Below, piece after piece: positions 1 through 10,808 of a DNA stretch of 64,000 nt. Position numbers and translations under genes: made by a program. The notes beneath the pieces were generated by a model. The model was not told the origin of the DNA. It made no database searches and saw only the letters and a list, made by a program, of their open reading frames with translations. Each line of letters starts with the position of its first letter. Within the stretch, counting starts at the first letter, position 1. Location of the stretch: positions 97,980-161,979 of the forward strand of contig KN834837.1 in NCBI GenBank assembly GCA_000827265.1. The letters run 5' to 3'. The stretch comes from Collybiopsis luxurians FD-317 M1 (taxonomy: Eukaryota; Basidiomycota; Agaricomycetes; Agaricales; Omphalotaceae).

Positions 1-289
1 CAGTAAATATCAATGTTATCAGTTACGGCACTAAAAATCCCAAACCGGTAAGATTTCTGACGGAAACCAAATAGCCAGCTATGGGAAAGACTGCAGATGC
101 CGTGAGTTGGTTCTGATATCCTCTGTGTCAACCCACATATCAATCCTTTCAATAGTTGGGCTTGATGACATATTTTCTTGCTGAATGTTCTCAAATATGG
201 ATATATTATGATGCAAAATTTTCTGCGCAAACCATTTTATAAACCAAATAGTTCGCCCAGCATCTCGCCCCCACTAACCCACACGTCCT

Positions 290-946
290 ATGAAAGCCTT
301 TCGAGATTGGGTGTTCTTTTTGACCGTTACCTCTGTTATTGCATTATGTGGTGTTATCTCTCATCATAGAAGCTTCATTGGTCCCCCAGCGGATCCATCT
401 GCCAAGTGTGAGGGCGTTTCTTTTTAATTTTTGCTGTTCAAAATACTTAATACTTCTAAAACTTGAATTGCAGGGAAAGCTTACCCGGAAAACATTGCAG
501 TCTGGGATCTTGGACCTCTGACTAAAGTCACTATGGAGGTTCACAACACTGTGCACTATCAGCTGAATAATACGGCATACAATAATGCTGAATGGGATGC
601 ACTAACTCCATACAATGGACTCGTATATTTAGGGGATGATCTTACTCCCTACATGCCTTCCTTCTTTCACCAGCTTCAATGCCTGAATATTATCAGGCTA
701 GAGTATTCCTCCAATGATCAAAAGAATCAGTCTAGAGCAGTTCAAGGTAGCCCTGCTCAACACTGTTTGAATTATCTGAGGCAGATGTTGCTCTGTCGGT
801 TGGATCTTAACCTGGAAAGCGTTGTAGCCATGGATTCTGAGCTACACGCAGTTGCTCAGCGCCGAACCCAATCATGCGATGACTGGAGGGTGGTGTACTC
901 GGAGCAAGCAAAAAACTATCACCACTTCATGGAACAGAGCAGCTAG
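290..946 (+). CDS. UstYa-family (DUF3328) putative peptide-modifying oxidase
   Basis: UstYa/DUF3328 proteins are membrane-anchored enzymes that oxidise or cyclise fungal peptides such as ustiloxin, cyclochlorotine and victorin. Two exons join in frame: 290-407 and 474-946, with intron GTGAGG..CAG at 408-473, giving 196 aa. The ATG at 290 is followed by a hydrophobic anchor (residues about 7-22). The C-terminal half has the family signature: GLVYLGDD, then FHQLQCLNIIR, then QHCLNYLRQMLLC, then CDDWRVVY. The two canonical HxxHC copper-binding motifs are both altered: the first reads HQLQC (second His lost) and the second PAQHC (first His lost). The protein is otherwise full length for the family. 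The gene lies 4 kb upstream of, and in the same direction as, the repeat-peptide precursor. The family call is firm; catalytic activity is uncertain because of the lost histidines. Confidence 0.85.
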
Positions 947-1069
947 TGGTATTTGAATCCTTTCCCACGGACTGTCAAATATTGATCATTCAGTTAACTT
1001 TGTGGAAGATATATGATACGTTGAGATACTACTCATGTACCGGAACTGATAATATACCCGGTGTTGAAA

Positions 1070-1445
1070 CTTTCGCAAGAAACCATTTTGTTTGAGCGCA
1101 TCTCTGACGTTCGTCCTCAAACTTTTTCTGCACACTCAGTTAAGGTTGATAGATATACTTATCAATTTTTTATAAGGTTTGCGGAGCGTGAAAATAATCA
1201 AGGAATTTTTCTGGTGTTCAAACAGTGTTTTTTTTTCCTTTTCTTTTAATCATCAACACCGGGTACCATGGAAAATGCCCAATTCTTTTCAGATTTGAGA
1301 TATTATGAATTTTATGTCAGTTTAAGCATCTGAGCACCATCCGTGAATTTGAAATGATGCAGGCTCTTCTCAAATGAACGAGGGCGGTGAAAACGGCCCT
1401 TTCCCATCGGAAAGCGTTCATCCGAGTATCAACTCCCGCCATCTT
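1070..1445. repeat. Dispersed repeat shared with 14.63-15.0 kb
   Basis: This stretch aligns by eye over about 350 bp with 14635-15000. Shared landmarks in the same order are TTTTGTTTGAG, AACTTTTTCTG, the GAGYACCATCC region and TCTTCTCAAATGA/AGATGAG. Most differences are C-to-T and G-to-A transitions, many of them at CpG here and TpG/CpA in the other copy. No protein was recognised in either copy. Confidence 0.6.
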
Positions 1446-2600
1446 TAATGGCCTTCACATGTTAGGCTCATAAGATCATTGTATGATGTGATGCTCGCTG
1501 CGGAGGATAATTATCCTGCTCCCACATACCTGTACATCCGCATTCATACTGCGAATTGATTCTTTTACTGGCGTGAAGCAAGAAGATAATAATATTCATG
1601 CCAGTAGGGGCTAATAATCTTTCACTGTATGTGGTAACTTCACACAAACTGCAGAAAATCTATCTCCTTGCTTGCGCTTGAAAGGTTTTATTAAACTTTC
1701 ACTTTAACTGAAAAATAATATTTGAGGAAATAATTGATTCTAACGTTTTAGTGATCATTTTAACTCACATATTCATCCCGCTTGAAAATGAACAGTCGGT
1801 TGAGTAGAATTAGCACTGTTTGAAATTTTATCATGATTTGAATATGCAATGATTCAGTGGATCTGTGCTGGATTGCTATTGTGGTAGGTGTGGCCATCCG
1901 GCCCATACATGGGAACCACCTCGAGAATCAGGAACCTCTTGGTATTAATATCTCTCATCGGCGGTATAATCATATGGAGTGTGCACTGGGGAGTCAGCGG
2001 CTACTTCTTGGGAAAAAATTCCTAGTCAGCACTAATTTTTCGTCGTGTTTGACTGCATTTGTTATTTTAATAGTGCTATGACACAGACCCTCTTCCACTG
2101 ATACTGTTGGTTCTGATAACGATCGATCTACTGAGGAACGCGAAAAACTATGCAATCTGCTGTAACTGGAAATGTATGAAGACGTACGTCACCAGAATGC
2201 GGCTGTTCATGCGACTAATTTCTACGTAAAAAACATTTATGTTAATTTGGATGGCTTAATTGCTCGTACCAGTAATGCGGCACATCATGTCAGTTCCAAG
2301 TGGGCTTTCATCAATCAGTGAATCCCAGCTTCTTGGCTCCTGTAGTTTCCAAATCAGAGCCGGGCTATCACTCTTTGCCAGTGTGATACTTCGGACTTTA
2401 CCTGAAAGAACTCCGGTCACAAATCGGATCCTATGAGCTCGCGGGTGAAACTGGACATGAATGGAGAATAAGGCAGTCACAGGCAACTTTGAATTAGTTT
2501 CATACTCTTGTAATTTATCCCATTTTAGTTGTATATATTACATGTAACACAGCCAAGATGTTAACATTACGGAAAGCGCACGAGTGCCTGTCATTCATTA
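1446..2600. other. Intergenic region, no gene recognised
   Basis: Short open frames occur around 1857-2081 (+) and 2256-2486 (-), and a coding-like stretch sits near 2100-2220, but no frame is long and no family motif is visible. I regard the region as non-coding or strongly decayed. Confidence 0.4.
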
Positions 2601-2885
2601 ACATGGCCCCGTTTGACAAAAGGTTTTGCCCGTTTGAATTTTTTACAGTTGTTTGTTCATAATTGTTACTTGACTCATTTCCATGTTCGTCTCTTCCGTC
2701 CTTCGCTCTTCCGTCCTTCGCTCTTCCGTCCTTCGCTCTGGCCCTCCAACCTTCGGGAATGCCCTTCTGCTTCAGCTACAAGGTCCAGTGCAAAACTTAC
2801 TTAACCGTGATTGTTGTTTTGCACAAAGAACTCTGAATACTGTCAGTTATAATGCCGCGGATCATTTCCGCCTGGCGCGCATGAA
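2600..2885 (-). repeat. Partial copy of a fold-back MITE (CAGCCGTTTGC family)
   Basis: This stretch is the reverse complement of the 3' two-thirds of the element seen complete at 36881-37385. It contains a triplicated 13-bp unit (CTTCCGTCCTTCG) at about 2694-2732, and the shared blocks CTTCAGCTACAAGG and GTTGTTTTGCACAAAG. It forms a long imperfect inverted repeat with 3180-3335. Confidence 0.65.
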
Positions 2886-3035
2886 CCTGCGATTCTAGCA
2901 GCAGTATAACTGCACATCAATAGCATTTCTAGAGTCTAATCTAATCGCGATATGCCATACATGGGTTGTGGGAATTGGTTACACACTAGTTAGTCCCCCG
3001 ATGGCTCGGCAAAAAAAAAAAATCAACCCCCGAGC
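2885..3035. repeat. About 140-bp dispersed repeat, second copy at 42.47 kb
   Basis: The sequence from ACCTGCGAT through CATCAATAG, CTAGAGTC, ATATGCCATA, GGGTTGTGGGAATT and GTTAGTCCC recurs in the same order and orientation at 42465-42605. It lies between two inverted copies of the CAGCCGTTTGC MITE and probably inserted there. Confidence 0.7.
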
Positions 3036-3039
3036 CGTT

Positions 3040-3335
3040 TGCGAAAATAGTTGCCCGTTCAAGTTTTCTACCCGTATTTATTTGCATTTTTGCAATTCGA
3101 TCCGTCATTTTCATTGAGACTGCCATTGTCTCTTTCGAGGAAATTTGGTGAAGTAAGAGCCCTGGGGTTTCTGAGAACTAAAGGTGCGTATCGCAACATT
3201 TTGCCTTCCCTGATGTAACGAGACGTCCCAGGCGGACATGATCCGCGACATTACAACAGTATTCAGAATCCTTTGTGCAAAACAACAGTAATGCTGAAGT
3301 AGGTTTTGTATTGTGCCTTGTAGCTGAAGGGTTTC
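3040..3335 (+). repeat. Partial copy of the CAGCCGTTTGC MITE
   Basis: It starts at GAGCCGTTTGCG and follows the 36881 copy through GCCCGTTCAAGTTTTC, GAGCCCTGGGGTTTCTGAG, CATTTTGCCTTCCCTGA and CAGTATTCAGA. It ends near GCTGAAGG, so the right end is missing. Confidence 0.7.
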
Positions 3336-4920
3336 CGAGGATCAATACTTGTTGCCTTGGACAGTGGGAAAGCGCATATAATAGTAGCTATTTTAAATAT
3401 CGTTGTATTGTTATTGTTGCAGTTATTTGTACAAAAAATGATCAAATTGTTGGACTGTACCATTTTCATTTCCATTTGATAGCCATGCATCGCTGGACGT
3501 CAGGTCTCACAAAAAAAGTAAGCACCGGCTACATTTAACTCCGTCAAGTGAATATCATGTCAATTGTTTGACTAAATTCTTAGAAATGTTTCTGTGCTTT
3601 TACCGGCATTGAACAGTACCAGCAATGCTTATAGTAAAAGTGTCCTTGACATGTAATAATGCATTTAGAGAATATAAGGGTTTGAAATCGGATGGCGGGA
3701 CTTATTCTAGGCTTAGCGCAAGGTAAATATTGAAATTTTCTATTCGAAATTTCCGGTGCCACAGATGTAACACAGCTTTAGTACAATAAACAGGCTACGG
3801 TCATATTCTGCATGTACGAGCTCCCTTAGCCATGATATCGAGTAATGTCGCCCCGGATTTCACCAGTAATTTCCAAACCCCCACAACGTCAAGGCAGGCC
3901 GATTTTAACTAAATGGTACAGTGACATCTGAATGCTGCAGCATCAATAAGTTTCTAGTAGCCATTCTTCAGGGGCAACTTTAGAAGTCAAGCGACGTGCA
4001 TGATACAAGATAGAGGCATTCACATCTTATTCTAGAGAATGGACCACTTGCGTACAGCCAATGGTTGGCAGATGAAACCTTAACCTCGTCGACACATTGT
4101 TTAACTGTAGCTTCACCCGCGGTCTTGAACAATCAGTAGGAAAAGAAGCTAGGTGTCACTTTGAAATAGCAACCATTAGACCCTCTGTAAGATGCGATTT
4201 CCTAGAATGAGTATGAAATAATTCAAGCAGGGTAGCCATATGAACAGCAGCCATTTTACTAAATTGAGCTTTCACATCTGGTGCCAAAAGTGACAAATAT
4301 ATTAACCTATTCTCCTTGTGATTTCTCTAAGCTCTGTGTGAGTACCCAGCATTTTCTGCATGCAGGTGTGATACAGCACAAACGAAGGACTTTACCAGGG
4401 ATCAGAATCAGGCAGAATATGAAATAATTGCAGTTAACGGTAAGAGTGGTTCTACGACAATGGATTAACTGTTAACGGCATTTAAATGCCGACGTTACTC
4501 AAACTATGTCCAAGGTCTACTTGTTTCATTTTCCGGCGATTCACTTACTGGGTGTTTGAAGTTGATTATGAAGATAGTGCAGAATGAACTACCGAAATGA
4601 GATTAGAAAGGAGATTCATTTAGTTTCTTGTTTTTTTTTTTTCTTTTTCTTGTTTTACTTCCTGTTGGGGACAGGGGCCCGGAAAGAGAATTAATATTTC
4701 TGCGAATGGAATTGAACAATTCAATAGTCAGAAAAACATTAACAAAGGGGTCAGATACATCTGCATCTTCTGATTATCGCATGTACACCGGTTAACTTCG
4801 GAAATCTTGTAATTTATCAATTCATCAACCAGTCATTACATTTCGGCACCTGCATCAGACTCTCGAACCTCCCTTTGATTTCAAGCGAGTCTTGGGAATA
4901 TCACAAAGAAAACACTTATG
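3336..4920. other. Intergenic region upstream of the precursor gene
   Basis: No long frame or family motif was seen on either strand. The region holds AT-rich stretches and a T-rich tract near 4628. It includes the promoter region of the gene starting at 4968. Confidence 0.4.
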
Positions 4921-4927
4921 AAACACA

Positions 4928-4933
4928 TATAAA
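4928..4933 (+). promoter_or_regulatory. TATA box of the repeat-peptide precursor gene
   Basis: TATAAA lies 35 bp before the ATG at 4968 with no intervening ATG in a good context. A TATA box this close implies a very short 5' leader. The assignment rests on motif and spacing only. Confidence 0.5.
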
Positions 4934-4967
4934 GAAATGCTCAATCCGATTTTGCATTCCACAAGAA

Positions 4968-6808
4968 ATGGCTAAAATTTCTCTTCATCTCTGTACTCTT
5001 GTACTTGCTTCACTTGTTTTTGGTTTACCAATAGGTGGGTTCTGCCACCATTAAGAAGCACTTAGCTCTGATTATTAAGTAGACACTGACCAGCCCAGTG
5101 CACTTGAAATAGACGGTGCCCATTCTCCTGTGGTAGCATACAAGAGAGGTAAGCTCTATTACACTTTTAATAGCAATGGAACTTACACTGATATTTTTGT
5201 ATGATTAGACATTGACCAGCCCATTGCTCTTGAATCAGACAGCATTCACTCTCCTGTTGTAGGATTTAGGAGAGGTGAGTAATAGAACAGCTAAACTGAA
5301 ACTTGCGCTGACTTTTTGTTAATCATTAGACATTGACCAGCCAAGTGCTCTTGAAGCAGACAGTGTCCACTCTCCTGTTGTGGGATTTAAGCGAAGTAAG
5401 TAATAGAACGGCCATACTAAAACTTACACTAATTTGTTTGAATTATTAGACATTGACCAGCCGAATGCTCTTGAAGCAGACAGTGTTCACTCTCCTGTTG
5501 TAGGATTTAAGAGGAGTAGGTAATAGAACAGCCAAACTACAACTTGCGCTGATTTTTCTTCAATCATTAGACATTGACCAACCAAGTGCTCTTGAAGCAG
5601 ACAGTGTCCACTCTCCTGTTGTGGGATTTAAGCGAAGTAAGTGATAGAACGACTATACTAAAACTTACACTAATTTGTTTGAACTATTAGACATTGACCA
5701 GCCGAGTGCTCTTGAAGCAGACAATGTTCACTCTCCTGCTGTAGGATTTAAGAGGAGTGGGTAATAGAACAGCCAAGCTGCAACTTGCGCTGATTTTTCT
5801 TCAATCATTAGACATTGACCAGCCAAGTGCTCTTGAAGCAGACAGTGTCCACTCTCCTGTTGTGGGATTTAAGCGAAGTAAGTAATAGAAAGGCTATACT
5901 AAAACTTACACTGATTTCTTTGAACTATTAGACATTGACCAGCCGAGTGCTCTTAAAGCAGACAGTGTTCACTCTCCTGTTGTAGGATTTAAGAGGAGTA
6001 GGTAATAGAACAGCCAAACTACAACTTCGCTGATTTTTCTTCAATTATTAGACATTGACCAGCCAAGTGCTCTTGAAGCAGACAGTGTCCACTCTCCTGT
6101 TGTGGGATTTAAGCGAAGTAAGTAATAGAAAGACTATACTAAAATTTACACTGATTTCTTTGAACTATTAGACATTGACCAGCCGAGTGCTCTTAAAGCA
6201 GACAGTGTTCACTCTCCCGTTGTAGGATTTAAGAGGAGTAGGTAATAGAACAGCCGAACTACAACTTCGCTGATTTTTCGTCAATTATTAGACATTGACC
6301 AGCCAAGTGCTCTTGAAGCAGACAGTGTCCACTCTCCTGTTGTGGGATTTAAGCGAAGTAAGTAATAGAACAGCCATACTAAAACTTACACTAATTTGTT
6401 TGAACTATTAGACATTGACCAGCCGAGTGCTCTTGCAGCAGACAGTGTCCGCTCTCCTGTTGTAGGGTTTAAGAGAAGTGGGTGCTGATACAGCCGAACC
6501 ACAAAGGCTCTCACTACACAACTGTGCTGACTTGTACATTATTAGACATTGATCAGCCAAGTGCTCTGAAGGAAGACAGCGTTCTTATTTCTGGATTTAA
6601 GAGAAGTAATTCATGACACAATCTTATCCAAAACTTTAGTTGATTTCTGGACCATTAGTCATTGACCATTCAAGTGCTCCGAAAGAGGGCGGCACTCATT
6701 TTGTTGCTGCTGGATTCAATGGCAGAAGTAAGTCACAATAGAGTCAAGGGTCCCTTCAATGTACTGATCTCCATAAAATTAGACATTGATCAACCCAGCA
6801 CTCTCTAA
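4968..6808 (+). CDS. Secreted multi-repeat Kex2-processed precursor (RiPP-like), 16 mini-exons
   Basis: Sixteen exons join in one frame to 337 aa. Exon 1 (4968-5034) encodes a 22-residue signal peptide (MAKISLHLCTLVLASLVFG, then LPI) and ends in phase 1. Twelve 66-nt exons follow: 5083-5148, 5209-5274, 5330-5395, 5450-5515, 5571-5636, 5691-5756, 5812-5877, 5932-5997, 6052-6117, 6172-6237, 6292-6357 and 6412-6477. Then come divergent exons 6546-6605 and 6659-6727, and a short last exon 6783-6808 ending TAA. Each 66-nt exon gives (D/N)-IDQPSALEADSVHSPVVGF followed by the dibasic Lys-Arg (once Arg-Arg). Kex2 should cut after each pair and release about 12 nearly identical peptides. Introns are 48-68 nt, GT..AG, with CTAAT/CTGAT branch sites. 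The layout matches dikaritin-type RiPP precursors; a secreted repellent- or pheromone-like peptide is the main alternative. The gene model is strong; the product is inferred. Confidence 0.85.
5083..6477 (+). repeat. Tandem exon-intron array, about 120-bp unit in a 240-bp dimer
   Basis: The unit is one 66-nt exon plus one 54-55-nt intron. From 5330 on, two unit types alternate. Type A exons end GTGGGATTTAAGCGA and are followed by a GTAAGT intron; type B exons end GTAGGATTTAAGAGG and are followed by a GTRGGT intron. Dimer spacing is 240-241 bp. Exon differences between A and B are mostly synonymous (CCA/CCG, GTC/GTT, GTG/GTA, CGA/AGG). Confidence 0.9.
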
Positions 6809-8690
6809 ACAGAAAAAGGCATTACAGCTAGCAGCAGTTGGATGGAATGTAGGCTTAATGAACCTTTAAACATAAATCGCTAAATATATTGTTAAATGTG
6901 CAAATATTGTTTCCTGTATGATGTGTCCCCACTACGTTTCTCTTCGTTGACTTCAGGTTTGGGCTAGCTTACCGGTTTGAAGCTGGGAAATCTGTAATAT
7001 ATGGCTGTTTAAATAGTTCCAAACTTGCAGTAGCCTATAACCATAAAATATGAGTTCGCTTTTCAGGCCACAAAATCAGCATGATCAACTCGAGCATCAA
7101 CTCGCAGCATTACAAGCCTATATCATCCGGATATTGAGTACTAGCTTTCTTAGAAGGTCTCCAAGCCTTGGTTAGCAGTACTGCAGAGCATTCCTTGTCT
7201 TCTATGGAAAGTTAATCAAAAATCATCTGTACTAACTTTTTACTGACTGTGCAGTGCATTAAATCGTTGCTGGTGAGGAGATTGTAGAGAGTCTCAGAAG
7301 CTGTCCAAAATATAAAATCTCGTGGAGCGATTGAAACTTGGTGGTATTGCAATTCCTATTCTAAAGACTGCCTAAACAAAAAAGAACAATATATTAGTAT
7401 ATGGGATACAGGTTACTGTACCATTTCAAGCACTTCGGTAGTCATAGGTCGCAGAGCTTCCAATTTTGCCAAAATTTCACAGCAGTCACTGGCTTCAATG
7501 GGTTAATGCCGAAATTTTTGTTACTTGTCCTTACATCTTGAGCAAATTTCTGAAGTTATTTATATTTTTTTGCAAGATACTAATTGTGTGCCGTCTTAAC
7601 CAGTAAGGTATTCTGTTCTGTGAATGCAAATCATGTATAAAATTTAGGTTTTTTCAACTAAAATAAGGAAATTTTTGGCATGGTTACAGGTCATGAAGGG
7701 GGTTGCCGAAATCTGAATTTCAGCAAGAATGTCACAGGTCACACCCCCTGCCGAACTGCTCGAAATGGTACATCAGGAAAAATGCCCTATAGCCTAGGCC
7801 CACATGGGCTGTCCTCAGGCAGCTTAAGGCTTCTCAGGAGTCCAGAATAATACATAACTATATATTTACTATATAATTTTGTATGATTTGTAGCATTTAA
7901 AATATTTCTGCTTCTGGGATCCTCAGGGATTCTCAGAGAGCCCTCAGGGACCCTCAGGCCACTTTCAAACATCTTCCAGGGTCCCCAAGATTTGGCCCAA
8001 TTCCCGGGAAGCCTGGGCATCCTAAGCAACTTGGAGTGCCTGAGAGTGCTTGAGGGTTCCTAGTATTTGGCCAATTTCCTGGGTGTCCTCAGGCTTCCTG
8101 TATTTGCCTGGGCTTAAGGTACTTTTCATGATGTACAGTATTTGCTTTACATGGGTAAGTACAGGGAAGAAGGTACAGGTAGATTTTTGCACTGACAATG
8201 TAGGAATATGTCAGGTCAAAATGAATAATCTGATTGCATTTGCATACACCCTAGACCACATTATGTCTGATGATTGGGTTGCTGTTGCATTAACTGAAAT
8301 GAAAAAATTGACAGAAACTCAATTCAGAAATTCACTTGTGGTTATTCAGATGGGCTGTTCTTGAGTTAAAGTACCAGATGGGATGTATTTTGATAATGAG
8401 TATTGTCGAAGTAGAGGTTGATATGTAAGTGATTTTGTTACTGAACAAATTTCAGGGGTGTCAAGCCGTTCCCCTATTCAGCTCTATGTACCATGTATAT
8501 ATAGATGCAGATATCAAATAGATAGGAAGAACGTTTGGGCAGTACTTAAAGGATGTAGCGCGGGGTATAGTAAATGAGGCGCCGAGACTGAAACAACCAA
8601 CATCAGCTCATACTTCAACAAGTATTTATGTAGATTCAAGGTATCATCAACCGAACACAATTCATTTGTGGAACGCAAAGTGGACCCTCA
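6809..8690. other. Intergenic region with a CCTCAGG-type degenerate repeat
   Basis: No gene is recognised. Between about 7790 and 8130 there is a degenerate array of CCTCAGG/CCCAGG-like words, the same style as at 13370-13620 and 16520-16780. A short frame at 8050-8364 (+) follows it, with no family match that I recognise. This probably marks the end of a degenerate transposon. Confidence 0.4.
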
Positions 8691-8814
8691 TCAGCTATGC
8701 CAGCCAATATTACCCAAATTATTCCAGAATTCCTGTTGCGTGTGTCCAGCCTGAGTCAATACCCGCGTACATTGACCCAACCCTGGATGTTCTGTGTGAG
8801 GATATGCCCTAGAT

Positions 8815-9110
8815 AAAAGTCCAAGTAATATCTGGTATCTTTGTCCCAAATTTAATCCCCATCCGTAGAGGGACGCTACCCAGCCTTGAGAATAGAACAC
8901 TTGCCTGTAGCAACTCAAATGCCAACATGGATCGAGTGATACGGTAATTTTGGAGAAATGAGCTGGCACCTCTCCATCCAAAAATCAATAATTCCAAATT
9001 GATTGACAACTGACATCTTTGAAGCTATGAACACACAAGTCATTAAAAAAATGGCAGAAGCATGCACTTTGGTCACAGTGATATAACTATAAAGAAAATA
9101 AAGCACTTCA
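8815..9110 (-). pseudogene. Truncated paralogue of the 35.2-36.2 kb membrane-protein gene
   Basis: On the minus strand, ITVTKV is followed by an intron-like gap and then SKMSVVNQFGIIDFWMERCQ, matching ITVTKV and MSTVMQFRTIDYGMETCQL of the gene at 35206-36155. A further piece in another frame (RSMLAFELLQ) matches RSILAFELACA. About 70 residues between these blocks are missing and the frames do not join, so this copy is broken. The family's function is unknown. Confidence 0.6.
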
Positions 9111-9159
9111 TAAGGAGTGAAACAAACGAAAAATCTCTAATAAATATAGGCGTTACAGC

Positions 9160-9370
9160 TTCTTAATATCTATCCATCAATATTGTCCTAGCATCGGGAT
9201 AGTTGGTGTGCGCTTTCTGATAAATGATTACGCAGAAAGACCAACCTCTTCCGAATCCGAATGATCCTTGCATTTTAAGAACTGAATGTGGATCGATTAG
9301 GAATACTAGATTCATCCAGATGCCCGTGATTATCTGTCGTGATAAAAGCTCTTGCCCGATCATTCACGGA
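9160..9370 (-). other. Segment duplicated at 36.45-36.56 kb
   Basis: The stretch from TATCTATCC through CAGAATAG/CGGGATAG, TTTCTRATAAAT and CCTTCCGA/CTTCCGA resembles 36465-36560 in the same orientation. It lies upstream (minus sense) of the broken paralogue, as its partner lies upstream of the intact gene. The duplication therefore includes flanking DNA. The minus-strand frame here gives no family match. Confidence 0.45.
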
Positions 9371-10808
9371 GATAACGCAAGATAGTACCCGCCTTCCGAT
9401 TCTAAGCGCAAATAGTAAGGTGATTTCAATTACACTGACCTAAAGTATCACATTGGTCTAGGTTAATGATATCCGTTGCAAGCCCTGGTTGATATCTCGT
9501 AACAATACTCTGCAGTCTTCAAGCCTTGACAGTAGGGGCTCGGAAGGTTTTGCTCAAGATACTTTACCATCTCTAGATACTGATTATTATGATTATTAAC
9601 TTACTTTAGACGGGGATGAACGCCGGCGCCTGCACCTTTATATGGGTGGGCGATGCTTCACTCTCAGACGGCTTCAACGGAAGTGTATCTTTAATACCCA
9701 TCACTGTGGCCTCCGGGGTCTCGAAGGCATTTCAACCAATTATTTCCAGCCAGCGCATGGGAAGACCGCATGCGTACTATTTTAAGGTGGGCAGTGTCTG
9801 CGTGTAAATGAATGTACTTTCCCGTCAAGTGATGTAACAGTGCAAAGCTGAAATGTCGGAAGAAGTTCTAATTAAAGCTTTGGGAATATTAACGAAAGTA
9901 CACCAGGACGTAAACATGGTATTGAGAGATGAATATATTATATCGAATTATCATGAATGCATAGAATTCACAGGCAATTCCACAGTATCGGTACATAAGA
10001 TATTTACATACTTAGATCCGGAGTTTCGGGTGTAACTTTCACTGCGCCACCACGCATTCTGCTATATTACATCAGCGCTCTATAATGATGCTCATTATGA
10101 AATGCAGAAGTGTTTACGCCCATCCAATGAGGTTGGCGTCAAATTCCCTCTACGCGCCTAAGGCTGCAAAGGAATCAACTTGAGCGGGAGCGTCCCAGGA
10201 CTTGACTATGGTTTGGTAAAATTTGCACAAGACAAAGCAAGTATCAAAAACCCTCGTGAATTGCTAATATTTAATAAACGAATCATATTAGTACCGAATG
10301 ATCTTGTTTCAGCTGTAATTTCCTTTTTAAAAGCGCTTCACATCAATTTTGTGAAATCCGTTTGTCATTCTACCGAACCGAAATTACCGGCCATCTGTTT
10401 CTTTCAGTCATCCTCGGCTCTTTCATTCCCAGTATCATGTGTCAGGTATCATATCAAAGTTTTCCTTCAAAGCATCTGGTTGATATCACATATTTGTACA
10501 ATACCATAGCGATAAATTATCAGAAGCGTCATTCGCGACAAATTGTTAGGTAACACGTCGGAAAAGCTGTTCGAACTGGATGTAAGGTTTCGGAATCCGA
10601 GTCATCGAACCTGTGCAGCCCCTTGTAGGCTGCTATAAGCAGAATTAGACGATCAGTGTCAACCGTTAGATAGTTATTCCAATATTTGTGTGAATAAACT
10701 CTTTTGTTTTTCCGAGCCGTAGCGGCTGATGGGAATCCACACAGCATGACAACGCAAAATATAAGCCAGTGCTGTACTAAGGTTTCTTAGTCTCGTTTCG
10801 CCCCATTC
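9371..10808. other. Intergenic region, no gene recognised
   Basis: Short frames at 9616-9807, 9853-10035 and 10180-10509 carry no motif I recognise and do not join into a longer protein. CpG is frequent, unlike in the TE-rich DNA to the right. Confidence 0.35.

Noticed and set aside
4968..6808. CRISPR-like array (regular repeats and spacers of about 120 bp)
   Set aside because: The repeats are exons with intact splice sites and frame, the spacers are conserved introns, and the genome is eukaryotic.
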